DNA of 64,000 nt from Cladorhizidae sp. MBARI D1340-BT2 (GCA_028752905.1 JAQNBH010000013.1:29976635-30040634), one strand, 5' to 3'; positions 23,336 to 35,137 are shown, counted from the first letter of the stretch. The notes: a model not told the origin generated them from the sequence alone. A program made the numbers and translations.

Positions 23336-24240
23336 TTAGGACTGCTCCTTATGGCACTTGCTTGATGCATGATTGCGGAATTTCACTGCTCCCAACATTA
23401 TATTGGCCCCATCTGTACCTAATCTGACAAGATTATCATAAAGGAGGGTAGTGGATTCTTGAAAATGCTTATAGATTGCATTAAATAGCAGCTCTGCAGT
23501 TGCCCTCTCTACACACTCTAGTCTAGGGCAAAGAAGACACATCTCACCTGTCCTTGGCTGTTATCGAAGAAAGAATCGAAGCATAATAGCAGCTTGTTGT
23601 GTAACGGTAATATCAGTTGTCTCATCAGTTTGGAGGCTGAAGTATTTAGTCTCTCTAACTGCTGCAGAAATGGTTTTCCAACAATCCTGGGCAATAACTT
23701 TCAACACAGTTGTTGCTTTAGTACGACTGCACTTTAAGTCTTTAGCAATAGAAGAATCAGGAAACATCAACTCGAATAGTTTGGTACAATGATCTCCCTA
23801 TTGAAAGGCAAGATGGTGCTCTCCAAGGAAATATGCGAAGAGTATTTCTGCACGGATTACAGACTCCTCTCTTATTGGCCCAAAGTAGGACTGTAGAGGC
23901 AGTACACCCACGCCATCTTTTTCTGAGTGTTTGTGTAGTTTCGTTTCCTGATGTCTCCTGAGATCTCTAGTACCACCTCTTCCAAGGTTTATCACGAGAG
24001 CACTTCATATACAGAAGGCAAAAGAAGATCCCTTTCTCGAAGTTGTGGCCCATGGGAAAGTCTTTGCATACTGTCTACGATAGACACATAATCGCTTTTT
24101 TGCAGACTTAGAAGACCTGATAGATGTAGAGATTTGACTGTCAATGTCAATTTGTGAAACCTCATTATCAGAGTCAGAATCCATATCTGAAGAATCATCT
24201 TCTGGTAACCTTGAAGCACTGGGTTCTAACTCTCTCTGAC
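23336..24240 (-). pseudogene. Second, distinct hAT transposase remnant (N-terminal half)
   Basis: Minus strand from 24240: an acidic start (DDSSDMDSDSDNEVSQIDID), a possible zinc finger (GIFFCLLY..KCS and, after a shift, GRGGTRDLRRHQETKLHKH), FGPIREESVIRAEILFAYFL, MFPDSSIAKDLKCSRTKATT, and YFSLQTDETTDITVTQQAAI (first catalytic Asp block). Then come ERATAELLFNAIYKHFQEST and LVRLGTDGANIMLGA, where it ends. It is a different subfamily from the element at 21336-23330, directly abutting it in the same orientation. Stops and frameshifts are frequent. Confidence 0.75.
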
Positions 24241-24349
24241 ACTCAATATGAAAGATTCTAACTCTTGCACAAATCAGGCTTTAAATACCCAACCAGATAG
24301 CTCAAGCATGAGCATGCACATAGATTAAAGGGTTCTGGCTCTGCAGACA

Positions 24350-24500
24350 TATTCCTGCACAAACCTGGGTGAACACAGGACAGTGCAGGAATATTCCTGC
24401 ACACAGGTGACCACATAATAACACAGGACTGTGCAGGAATATTCCTGCACAGACCAAGTGACCACATGAAAATTCCTGCACAGACCAGGTGACCACAAAA
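24350..24500. repeat. Short imperfect repeats with a perfect palindrome
   Basis: Repeated words CCTGCACA(CA)GG/AGACCAGGTGACCACA. At 24430-24451 there is a perfect 22-bp palindrome with half TGTGCAGGAAT, and a near copy at ~24383-24404. Confidence 0.7.
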
Positions 24501-24519
24501 TGACCACACTCAGCTAATA

Positions 24520-25564
24520 CCACAGAGAGTGGTTTTGAAATAGGCTGCACATGGTCTGATATGCATGAAATGTCAAAAAAAATTCTAATGATGAAAAATC
24601 CAAACATTTATTGATAAAATCCAAACAGAAAATTTAAGGGTCAAATCCAAACTGTTTGGATAGAATCCAACACTATGGCAACACTGGAACTGGCAATGCC
24701 ATGGGTTTCTACCAGTCTCGTCTAAACTTTTGGTAAAGGGTCGAACATAGAGCAACCCCCCCCCCCCAAAAAAAAATAGAACCAGACGAGAGCTCTCATC
24801 TTTTTAATACAGTATATTTATTTTTGCACTGCCCGAGGGTGCGATGTCCCTGGACTCAAGATTATAAAGGTGTCACGTGGCATGCGTATTACGAAAATGA
24901 TGCTAGGGTGGACAAAATATTACGCTAAGTTTATGTCTAAATTTGCACTCCCCCAAAGATATTATGACAGGATTTCTTTGTCAACTATCCGGAAGCTGGC
25001 TAGAGAGGCAGCGAGCTCAGTGGCCATCTCCAGATATTACTTTCTACGGTACGTTGGTAAAGGGTCTTGCTAAGAAAAACCAGATTAACGCAGCTTAGAC
25101 TTACAACGATGGTGATGGTTGGGATTAGCGCGTAGTAATGTTTGTAACCAGTTCTCAGCTACTGCACTATGCGACACAATTTTGGAGCCAGATCTTCGCA
25201 GTTTTTGTTTCTTTTATTATCCACCCCACCTCCAGCGATCCTTACCTGGATTTGAGACCCGTTCCAGATAAACTTCGGCATCATTCCAGCGACCCATCCT
25301 AACGAGTTTGCTGATGCTGAATTTTTCTTCCTCTGCAGAGTGGGTGCATGGCAGCTGCATCCTTCACCACCTGTCTCACTCCACTAAAGTTCCTTATTGT
25401 ATGACATGGAAGAGGCTGCAGGCAAGCACGCCTAGGCTCAGTCTATGAGGTGAGCAATAGCTACATATTTATATATCTTTTTACTGTTTTCTCTCTTAGT
25501 CTTGTTGGCCAGCCTCTCTTGCCCAGCACAGGAGTCTAGCATGTTTTTTTTCTTCTTCGTGTTT
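24520..25564. other. No recognised gene
   Basis: A poly-C/poly-A tract lies near 24757-24778. The word GGTAAAGGGTC occurs at about 24732 and 25059 and also inside the P-like element (about 15566). An open frame at 24870-25073 (67 codons, basic) has no recognisable domain and I do not call it a gene. Confidence 0.45.
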
Positions 25565-26182
25565 AACACAAGCAGCTGCCACCACATTTGCTGACTGTGC
25601 GACTGTGCAGCACAAGTGACCATGTGAGGTGGACCAGCCTCTCTCTTTCTGTGTGTGGGTGTGCATGAGAGTCAGGCCAGCAAGACTAGCTTGCTGTCTC
25701 CATTATTACATCAACTGTCTAGCACTCACCATTGTGCCTTAGTTGCAGCCATAGCTCCAGCCACGCCCACATCATTTTAAGTTTTTCTCTTTTTCCTTCC
25801 CTCCAGAGAAGCCTCAAGTATTTTCAGCTGATATTCACTGGCCACATGACCCCGGCAGTTCTGATCACAGCCATCATCTGCATCCTTCTCCTCATCTCTG
25901 TCCACTTCCTCAACGAAGTTCTGCACAAGAGAGTCCAGAAGATTCCTCTGCACGTCCAGCCCAACTTATTGTGGTGGGTGGAGTTGCCTGTGAAGAGGTT
26001 GTGCATGTTTAATGTGATGTCAGTACAAGGAGATATCATGTGTCCCCCATCAAGTGATTCTTGCCTCAAGTCTAATTTGTGGTTGACACTTATTCCTCCT
26101 CCCTATTGTATTTTTTGGCCTCTGCTATATGGTATGGTGCAGGATTGGGATGCACATTTGCTCTTCCTAGTACTATCACCAT
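25565..26182 (+). repeat. Dispersed ~620-bp repeat, copy 2
   Basis: Same family as 10508-11150, in the same orientation, with small indels. It runs directly into an ATT microsatellite. Confidence 0.7.
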
Positions 26183-26580
<398 letters not shown>

Positions 26581-26828
26581 TGTTGTTGTCTGTTACAGTA
26601 GACAGTAGGCAGTTAACTTCAATTAAAAAATTAAAGGTGGCCGCCCATCTTTTATTTTGAGTCATGGAGTGCTCCCAAGAAGCCTAGGTTGTGTCCTCCC
26701 CCTTCCTCCATTTTCTGTTTTTAAGACTTCATTTGGTTTGTAGGCTGAGCAATACAATAGTTGGAGTGGGTGGCTGGTTGAAATTTGATGATGATACAAT
26801 AAGGGATGGTGGTCCAGTGTTTCTGCTG

Positions 26829-27222
26829 GTCCTGGTTATCCATATCTTATGAGAGCCTTGAGTTGCCAGCTTTGCTGACCCCATCATTGGCATGGTCCTG
26901 GTTGTCCATATCTTATGAGAGCCTTGAGTTTCCAGGTTTGCTGACCCCATCATTGGCCTGGTCCTGGTTGTCTATATCTTATGAGCCTTGAGTTGCCAGC
27001 TTTGCTGACCCCATCATTGGCCTGGTCCTGGTTGTCCATATCTTATGAGAGCCTTGAGTTGCCAGCTTTGCTGACCCCATCATTAGCCTGGTTCTGGTTG
27101 TCCATATCTTATGAGAGCCTTGATTTGCCAGCTTTGCTGACCCCATCATTAGCCTGGTTCTGGTTGTCCATATCTTATGAGGGCCTTGAGTTGCCAGCTT
27201 TGCTGACCCCATCATTGGCTAG
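26829..27222. repeat. 66-bp minisatellite, open on both strands
   Basis: Six units of about 66 bp containing CCTGGTTGTCCATATCTTAT and GCCAGCTTTGCTGACCCCAT. One unit is 2 bp short. Both strands stay open because of the period (minus strand: MMGSAKLATQGSHKIWTTRT). Confidence 0.92.
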
Positions 27223-27273
27223 TTAGTGTCTTACAAAATATATCCAGTTGAGTTACAAAGCGATCAACAATAA

Positions 27274-27362
27274 TTAGGTTAGTTACTAAATAATTCCACA
27301 CTGTGCTGTAATATATATATGATGGCCTTAACAGGCTCAGCAATAGCAAGATTAAATCATTA
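27274..27362. repeat. Short dispersed repeat, copy 1
   Basis: TTAGGTTAGTTACTAAATAA, CCACACTGTGCTGTAATATA and GGCTCAGCAATAGCAAGATT recur with few changes at 45629-45718. About 90 bp, family unknown. Confidence 0.75.
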
Positions 27363-28600
27363 AAGTTCAAAGGTCATGGTAGCTTTAAATTGCAAGAAAA
27401 GAAGGGTCGTAACCGGGATTGCGGGAGAAGATGCAGAAGAAGATGCAGAAATGCAGGAGATTCCTGGGAGGGTTGGAAAGTCCGCAGAAATTTGGCGCGG
27501 AAAAACTGTGCCACTTGACTGGTATGCGTGCGCATTGTATCGGTCATGGGGCTAATTTGTGCAAAGTGGATCGGAATATTTGGACTACAACTGTATTACT
27601 ATAATTATATAATGTTTTGTTATTGTGCCATTACTACCACTCAAAGTTTGTGTGTAAGCAGCTACAGTTGTGAAGCTAGGAAGCTGAAATTTAGCAGGAA
27701 GGTATAGTTTTAAACTGGAATGGTGGACATGGGCTATATTATATATATGTATCAGCAGGTAATATTAAACTCAAACTGAAGCCATCATTCCCAGAGAATT
27801 TAGGCATGAAGGTTTTGAGGTCCCCAACTTTGGCATGGCAATTGTTAGAGCAGACAGAGTGATCAATCTTTTGAGATAGGGTGTAGGTTGCAGAATCTGC
27901 ACCAAAGTCAATAATAGCAAATAGATCTGTACAGAGCCTCGGAATAGGGTTAGAGCTAGTGAAAAGGCTAGGCTCAGGGCCAGGAAGCAGCAAAGGCTGG
28001 AGGAATCAATTTCAACCTAGGATTAGGTTGGGTTCACTAGCAAGCATTCTGTGAAATGGTTTTGTGTCAAATAGACGATCACTAACAAGGCTCTGTACAT
28101 ATCTCTGTGCTATTATTGAGTTTTCTTCTGTGGGCTTGATATTAGTAGCCGCAACTTTCCACAGCAACTTGAGCGCTGTATTCAATGAACACTATTACAA
28201 GTAGATAGCATGGCTAACCTCCTAAGATCTGGGCCACTGTGGTTAGGCAAACAAGATGTGCGTAGAAACTTCGTATCAGTTGCAACTTTGATATCGTGGA
28301 TTCTGACAGTTACAATGTCTGCATCTCATTATATTATCGCTATATTAGTAGATGACAAGTACAACTTAAAACAACCTGTCACCAGTGAAATTCCATCCCT
28401 CCCCTCCCTCCTAACAAGGGGCTAGTGACTTTCCATGGCTTAGTGGCAGCTACAGTGTATATAAGAACTTGTGCTGTCTCATCAAGGAACTAACTTATTG
28501 ACTATAGCATTCACTGCAGCCATCCTAAGTAGGGTAATTGGCAATCAATAATTTCCAGGGAGTGCGCATGCACACACACACACATTCTTTAAATCAGCTT
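27363..28600. other. No confident gene; two weak open frames
   Basis: A minus-strand frame at 27739-27993 (84 codons) and a plus-strand frame at 28210-28425 are the best candidates. The latter has 71 codons (MANLLRSGPLWLGKQDVRRN..) with a hydrophobic stretch FVSVATLISWILTV that could span a membrane. I recognise no family for either and see no splice or conservation evidence, so both may be chance. Confidence 0.3.
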
Positions 28601-28660
28601 TCTGGATTAATAATCTAACGTTCAACTGAAATACTTCGGTCTTCATCAGGCAGTTAAATT
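28600..28660 (-). ncRNA. Hammerhead-ribozyme-like motif
   Basis: On the minus strand, CCTGATGAAGACCGAAGTAT followed by TTCAGTTGAACGTTAG contains the conserved CTGATGA box. Next is a stem II candidate (GACCGAA / TTCAGTT with one mismatch and one G-T pair, loop GTAT), then GAAC where GAAA is expected. It resembles hammerhead motifs known from Penelope-like elements and retrozymes. The imperfect GAAA box suggests decay. Confidence 0.45.
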
Positions 28661-29369
28661 AAATTAATAACCAGCCACTGGGCAGCTCCAGCCCTACACT
28701 CAATTGAATCACTGATCCCTCGGTGTGAGATGGATATGCAGCAACTCCTTCAAGAGCAACTCTCTCTATCTTCTGGCTCTATTGATCACAGAGATCTCTT
28801 CCCACAAGATGCTGTGGTGTTGGTATGCTCTGCTATAGAAGATTTCTCAAGTTTTTCTCTTCTGCAAGCTCCTTGATTTGGGTCCTCAACCTCCATTGAA
28901 CACTTTCCCAAGGTTGCAGGGAACCCTATACACAACTGAAGACATCATGGTAATATCCAATTTATCTTTGACCCTGGTAAGCTGAAATCTTTATGTCAAG
29001 CTAGATTTGAAAACAACTCTGACATCAAATCTTCCACACATGTCTGATATATTCACTAAGGCCAGCCACATAGGGGTAATGTCCCGAAGGGAAAGTGAAT
29101 TGCCAAAGTGCACTGCTGACATGTGCTCCCAATTAGCAGGTGCAACCCACTAATTTGTTCACTGGACCATTTTTGACTTGATTGCCCCAGTAGTGGCCTA
29201 GTATGCTGTTGTGGGCACTTACTGCTGTAATCCTCCTCTGTCAATGATGAGCTAGACCCCCTGCAAGTCGTGATTTTCCGACTGCAATGGTTTGACCACT
29301 CCCACCACGGGGCTGCTTTATTCTGACAAAGGGAGATTCGTTAGTAGGTGTTCGTAGGTGTACTGTAGG

Positions 29370-29430
29370 TTTTGTGCATCTCATGCTCCTAGTTTGCCAT
29401 TGGTTGAAGGTTCAAATCCTTCTTGGGGCT
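29370..29430 (+). repeat. tRNA-derived SINE-like fragment (B box), copy 1
   Basis: GGTTCAAATCC at 29409-29419 matches a pol III B box. Together with its surroundings (GCCATTGG, TGAAGGTTCAAATCCTTCTT, GGGGC) it recurs at 33017-33052, followed by a T run. I did not find a matching A box close upstream. Confidence 0.5.
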
Positions 29431-29602
29431 TTTTTCCCCTTTTTTTCTTTTCCCTCTTTCCCCCCCTTTTTTCTCTCCCCCCCTTTTTTCTCTCCCTTCA
29501 TTTCCCTCATATCTCATTTCCCTCATATCTCAGCTGAGACTCACAATAGCAGCTTCTTGTTGCCCAAAGTTTTGATTTCAGCCCTATAAATCCCAGCTTG
29601 CT

Positions 29603-29908
29603 TTGAATCCTTCATTGAGGCAATTAACCAACATACAAAAAAGAACCATAGAGAGTGTGAAAAACATCTTCAAGAACGCAGGAAAACTCTGTTTCTCACA
29701 TGTTTTTTTAGTTGGGAAAATGTCATCCTTTTTAATACGAGCCTTAGGCTATACTATAGCTGCCAGTGAGGTCCTCCTCCCAAATAGCTGGTGTCAACTG
29801 CACCAAAAAGAGAAAGTCGAGGGTTTAATTGCTGTATTCTTTGTCTATTTGTCTTTTGTTGATCTCGGTTGTGTAAAGCAGGATATAAGGAGGTCAAAGT
29901 TTCTGTAG
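29603..29908 (+). CDS. Possible small ORF, unknown
   Basis: 101 codons with an ATG and a mix of charged and hydrophobic segments (GLIAVFFVYLSFVDLG near the C-terminus could be a membrane helix). No motif recognised, no partner exon, no supporting context. Likely a chance frame; listed because it is one of the longer frames in this otherwise empty stretch. Confidence 0.15.
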   Translation: MNPSLRQLTNIQKRTIESVKNIFKNAGKLCFSHVFLVGKMSSFLIRALGYTIAASEVLLPNSWCQLHQKEKVEGLIAVFFVYLSFVDLGCVKQDIRRSKFL

Positions 29909-30097
29909 ACACTGATGTCCAGATAAGTGAGTTCTCTCACTCTATAGCATTCAACTAGAATTAAGGCCAGGACAGTGCTAGGGTTAGAATCAGGGCAATG
30001 GCTAGAGTAAAGGCCGAGGTAATGGAGCAAAGGCTAAGCTTAGTTTCAGGTGATTAGAACAATGGCTAATGTGGTAACCCGAGATGCATGCTCTTGA

Positions 30098-30418
30098 AAG
30101 TACCAACAACTGCCAACTACAACTATTATAACTGCCAACTACAACTACTATAACTGCCAACTACAACTACTATAACTGCCAACTACAACTACTATAACTG
30201 CCAACTACAACTACTATAACTGCCAACTACAACTACTATAACTGCCAACTACAACTACTATAACTGCCAACTACAACTACTATAACTGCCAACTACAACT
30301 ACTATAACTGCCAACTACAACTACTATAACTGCCAACTACAACTACTATAACTGCCAACTACAACTACTATAACTGCCAACTACAACTACTATAACTGCC
30401 AACTACAATTACTATAAC
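30098..30418. repeat. 22-bp minisatellite
   Basis: About 14 nearly perfect units of AACTGCCAACTACAACTACT plus AT. Upstream, 29955-30060 holds degenerate AGGGCAATGGCTAG repeats related to those at 8075 and 31229. Confidence 0.95.
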
Positions 30419-30518
30419 TAGAAAACTATTGCTACTTGCAATAATAGAACAATAATAACAAGAATAGCAAAGCCATCAACTGGTACGACTTATATAGGCA
30501 GACGAAAGCATTTTAGTG

Positions 30519-31102
30519 GTAAAGTGTTAAATAAGCTTGTGGTGACCACGGTATGGACTTGATATATAGCTTTAAAAATAGGTCTCTTTGTGTGCTCTCT
30601 TTTGATACTAAAACATTTTTCATAGCCACAACTATACCCAAGTTATAGGAGCTAAAGTGGGGTAACTCAAAACTGATTTTGCCACATAAATATCTCCAGA
30701 TTGCAGAGAGGTGAAATTCGCACCAGTGGCTAGAGGAAACCCTCCTCTATGCAACGACTGGTTTCATTAGGCGCACTAAAACTTTAAGTATGTGGTCAAG
30801 TGCATGGTTGGAAAAAGAATTTTAACGAAATTCATTTTCCAACAGGTTGCTTGACTGGTACTTAAACTTTTAGCGCCTAATGAAATCAGTCGTTGCATAG
30901 AGGAGGGCTTCTAGCCACAGGTGCTAATTTGAGGTAACCCCACTTTAGCTCCAGTAACTTGGCTATAGTTATACCTATGAAGTATCAAAAGAGAGCAAAT
31001 AGAGAGACCTATCTTTTGAGCTATATATCAAGTCCATACAATGAAGTTTGCAGAATTTTTGGAGCTATAAAGTGTTTACCACAAGTTTTTTTAACACTTT
31101 AC
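30519..31102. mobile_element. Foldback (long inverted repeat) element, 584 bp
   Basis: The left arm starts GTAAAGTGTTAA (30519) and the right arm ends TTAACACTTTAC (31102). Long stretches pair across the middle: GGTGACCACGG..TGGACTTGATATATAG with CTATATATCAAGTCCATAC, GTTGCATAGAGGAGGG with CCCTCCTCTATGCAAC, TTTCATTAGGCGC with GCGCCTAATGAAA. Arms are about 250 bp with a loop near 30810. No coding capacity. A related solo arm lies at 13350-13499. Confidence 0.82.
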
Positions 31103-31228
31103 TTACAAAAAATGGTTTGTCCCCCAAAAATGGTTTGTCCCCCCTACTTAACAGGAAACAGGAAATGGAATAAAACCATGGTAATTAAGCATGCATATGA
31201 ATAATGTTCTATTAATGAAGCTAAGGTA

Positions 31229-31395
31229 AGTGCCAGGGCAATGGCTTGAGTTAGTGACACGGCAATGGCTTGAGTTAGTGACAGGGCAATGGCTTGAGTT
31301 AGTGACAGGGCAATGGCTTGAGTTAGTGCCAGGGCAATGGCTTGAGTTAGTGACAGGGCAATGGCTTGAGTTAGTGACAGGGCAATGGTAGAGTT
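31229..31395. repeat. 24-bp minisatellite
   Basis: Seven units of AGTGACAGGGCAATGGCTTG plus AGTT. The sequence then drifts into related AGGGCAAT words to about 31440. No gene is seen in 31440-31825. Confidence 0.9.
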
Positions 31396-31825
31396 TGGAC
31401 CAGAGAAATGCTAGAGCTAGGCCTAGGGCAATAATTAGGAGAGTCAGGGCTTTAGGCTATATAGAGTTTGGGCCAGGCAGCAGCCGAGACAAGGTTAGAG
31501 GAATCTGATGATGTCATACATTTTGGTCTAGGGCTCACTAGAACATTCAGTTTTGTTTTGTATTAAGTTTGATGGATAGCGCTGATCCATTCACATAATT
31601 AGACCATTCACATAATTAGACCAAGCTGAAATTGATAAGCCTGAAGTTTTGGGAGGAATTGAGTATTGTAGCTTAGAGTCCCCGACAGGTCACAGGAGAC
31701 AAAGAAATGTGCACCTGCTAGCAGCCAAAGCAACTACACAACAGGTAAAGGTCCTCATCTTACATGCAGTCCCCTAATTACGAATGATGCAGCACACAAT
31801 AAATGTATTTCATAGCTTAGGCATA

Positions 31826-32440
31826 AGCTGCTACAGTATCAAGGGCAGCAAAGGCTAATGGTGGATCCAGACAAGAGCCATCCAAATCAAGCTACAGTAT
31901 CAAGCGACAAAGGCTAATGGTGGATCCAGACAAGAGCCATCTTAGTCAAGCTACAGTATCAAGGCAAGAAAGGTTAATGTGGCCCAGAGAGCCATCCTAA
32001 TCAAGCTACAGTATCAAGCGACAAAGGCTAATGGTGGATCCAGACAAGAGCCATCTTAGTCAAGCTACAGTATCAAGGCAAGAAAGGTTAATGTGGCCCA
32101 GAGAGCCATCCTAATCAAGCTACAGTATCAAGCGACAAAGGCTAATGGTGGATCCAGACAAGAGCCATCTTAGTCAAGCTACAGTATCAAGGCAAGAAAG
32201 GTTAATGTGGCCCAGAGAGCCATCCTAATCAAGCTACAGTATCAAGCGACAAAGGCTAATGGTGGATCCAGACAAGAGCCATCTTAGTCAAGCTACAGTA
32301 TCAAGGCTAATGTGGCCCCAGACAATAGCCATCTTAGTCAAGCTACTGTATCAAGGCAACAAAGGCCAATGGTGGCCCAGACAACAGTCATCGTAATCAA
32401 GTGACAGTATGAAGGCAACAAAGGCTAATGGTGACCCAGA
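31826..32440. repeat. ~57-bp minisatellite with ~114-bp higher-order units
   Basis: Two alternating subunits: CAAGCTACAGTATCAAGCGA with AAAGGCTAATGGTGGATCC, and CTACAGTATCAAGGCAAGAA with AGGTTAATGTGGCCC. They alternate regularly four times, then diverge at the right edge. Confidence 0.9.
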
Positions 32441-32456
32441 CAACAGCCATTCTAGT

Positions 32457-32740
32457 CCAGGCTGGCTCAGTTGGCATCTGCTTCGTATATTAATTTGTCA
32501 CTTGTGGTGTACCACTAATCTACCTACTAAAGGGGGGGGCCCTTTTTGTCCATTGTATGTATGTGTGTGCACATGTGTGTGTGTGGGTGGGTGTTGTCAT
32601 TACCACTACAAGCTCAATTTTGACACCTTTGTCTGGAGTGCTCAACTGGTAGAGCAGTGGCCTTGTATGCCGTTGTCATGTAGTGTCGTGTCCTTCCAAC
32701 CAGCACTGACTCCAGGCTCACAGATCCATTTCTCATGGCT
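32457..32740 (+). repeat. tRNA-like A-box sequences (SINE 5' parts)
   Basis: TGGCTCAGTTGG at 32463-32474 fits the pol III A-box consensus. A second tRNA D-arm-like stretch GCTCAACTGGTAGAGCAG begins near 32640. Neither has a well-formed T arm at tRNA distance, so I read them as SINE or decayed tRNA-derived fragments rather than tRNA genes. Confidence 0.45.
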
Positions 32741-32929
32741 CCTGGTCTAGTGTCTATGTACATGAGGGCAGAGGGAGGGAAGGTAGCAGCAGCGAATGGC
32801 TAGTAGCTCAGGCTCCGCTCCTCCAATGACATCATTGCTTAGCACTAGGACAAAGGTGGTTGTGAAGATCTGGGGAGATGAACAAAGTGCTGTTGGTAAC
32901 TGCATGACACACTCTCATGTGATGATGTG

Positions 32930-33190
32930 ATGTTGATGTCCATTTGCTGAGTCCGGACTGGGTTGCCATTACACTCTGATGTGATGTTGATGTCCATCTG
33001 CTGAGTGAGGTCTGGGTTGCCATTGGGTGAAGGTTCAAATCCTTCTTGGGGCATTTTTTTTTCTTTTGTTTTTCTTCCCCACTCCACTTTCTCTTTTTAT
33101 GCAACCTGATATTTATGCAACCTGATATTGATGTTCCATCTGCTGAGTGAGGTCCAGGTTGCCATGGATGAAAGTTCAAATCCAGCTTGG
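32930..33190 (+). repeat. SINE-like B-box repeats, copies 2 and 3
   Basis: TGATGTCCATCTGCTGAGTG, GGGTTGCCATTGG and GGTTCAAATCC (33032-33042), then a T run. A second copy at 33125-33190 reads CCATCTGCTGAGTGAGGTCC with AGTTCAAATCC. Poly-C follows to 33220. The rest up to 33640 has no recognised gene. Confidence 0.55.
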
Positions 33191-33639
33191 CTCCACCCCC
33201 CCCCCACCCCCCCCCAACCTCGCTTAATCATATGACACAAGGCTGAACAAAGTTTTATAGAGGGAAAATATCTTTTTTAAGTATGCATACGCATGTTTGT
33301 TTGTGCATGCACATGCATGTGTTTGTGTGTGTTGTGATGAGTGTAACTAGGAGCCATCAACAATGACCACCTGTGAAAAATGCATATTGTGTTATTGTTT
33401 TGTGGCAAATGTTTAGTTGATGTCAAGTCAAGACTACTTTCAATGTGCTTGAGTTTCGGACTTCCCTGGCATTCATACTCTTCAGTGTTGATAACCTCTA
33501 TGGCCCTATACCACACCTTGTATGTCCACACGCTCGCTCCATTACGAAACTTTCCGTTTATCCTTGTCAGAGATCCTCTCCTACGGAACCCTGACATAGT
33601 GCGTCATAATTATAGCTACAGAGTGTATGTGATGTCGTT

Positions 33640-33875
33640 ATTTTAGTGCATGTTCCTCTTCCATGTCGTTATTTAGTGCGTGTTCCCCTTCCATGTCGTT
33701 ATTTAGTGCGTGTTCCCCTTCCAATTTGTTATTTAGTGCGTGTTCCCCTTCCATGTCATTATTTAGTGCGTGTTCCTCTTCCATGTCGTTATTTATTGCG
33801 TGTTCCCCTTCCATGTCGTTATTTAGTGCGTGTTCCCCTTCCAATTCATTATTTAGTGCGTGTTCCTATTCCATG
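33640..33875. repeat. 30-bp minisatellite, copy B
   Basis: Eight 30-bp units of the same array as 1-170, with AATTTGTT/AATTCATT variants. It marks the left end of the segmental duplication. Confidence 0.93.
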
Positions 33876-34169
33876 TTGCTATTTGTTTGTTCACTACATT
33901 TCCTGTTTCGTTGGCTGTTGGTGTTAGAGGCAACAATGAACTTTGAACTCACAGTAACACTTGCAAGCTTCTAAAGGCCCTCACACATCATGGTGGTGGC
34001 CAAGGGAGCATTGTATTCCACTGGCACACTGTGTTGCCACTATGCAATGCTATCATATTCCTTTGTGTGGCTACTATTGCTGGAATGGACATTGACAGCA
34101 GTGAAGAAGAGTGGCATTTGACAATGCTTTTGACTCGTAGGAAGTGAAGAAAGAGAAGGATACTGGAGG

Positions 34170-35137
34170 TCTATAGCTAGCAACTAGCTGTAGCTAACAC
34201 TTGTTATAGCAGTGCACACAGTTATAGCTAGGTCATTCTTACCTGACATGGAAATAGCTATAGCTATCACTATAGTATAGTTATAGCTAGGGCATTCTTA
34301 CCTGACTTGGAAATAGCTATAGCTAACACTAGTTATAGCAGTGTAGTTATAGCTAGGGCATTCTTACCTGACTTGGAAATAGCTATAGCTATCACTATAG
34401 TATAGTTATAGCTAGGGCATTCTTACCTGACTTGGAAATAGCTATAGCTAACACTAGTTATAGCAGTGTAGTTATAGCTAGGGCATTCTTACCTGACATG
34501 GAAATAGCTATAGCTATCACTATAGTATAGTTATAGCTAGGGCATTCTTACCTGACTTGGAAATAGCTATAGCTAACACTAGTTATAGCAGTGTAGTTAT
34601 AGCTAGGGCATTCTTACCTGACATGGAAATAGCTATAGCTATCACTATAGTATAGTTATAGCTAGGGCATTCTTACCTGACTTGGAAATAGCTATAGCTA
34701 ACACTAGTTATAGCAGTGTAGTTATAGCTAGGGCATTCTTACCTGACCTGCAAATAGCTATAGCTAACACTAGTTATAGCAGTATAGTTATAGCTAGGGC
34801 ATTCTTACCTGACTTGGAAATAGCTATAGCTAACACTATAGTATAGTTATAGCTAGGGCATTCTTACATGACTTGGAAATAGCTATAGCTAACACTATAG
34901 TATAGTTATAGCTAGGGCATTCTTACCTGACTTGGAACTTGGAAATAGCTATAGCTAGCACTAGTTATAGCAGTGTAGTTATAGCTAGGGCATTCTTACC
35001 TGACTTGGAAATAGCTATAGCTAGCACTAGTTATAGCAGTGTAGTTATAGCTAGGGCATTCTTACCTGACTTGGAAATAGCTATAGCTAACACTAGTTAT
35101 AGCAGTGTAGTTATAGCTAGGGCATTCTTATGACATA
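34170..35137. repeat. ~58-66-bp TAGCTATAGC minisatellite, copy B
   Basis: Longer than copy A by about seven units. The extra units form a regular alternation of the ACTAGTTATAGCAGTG and CACTATAGTATAG types. Confidence 0.9.

Noticed and set aside
32630..32720. Functional tRNA gene
   Set aside because: A D-arm-like A box is present, but no proper T arm or acceptor pairing at tRNA distances.
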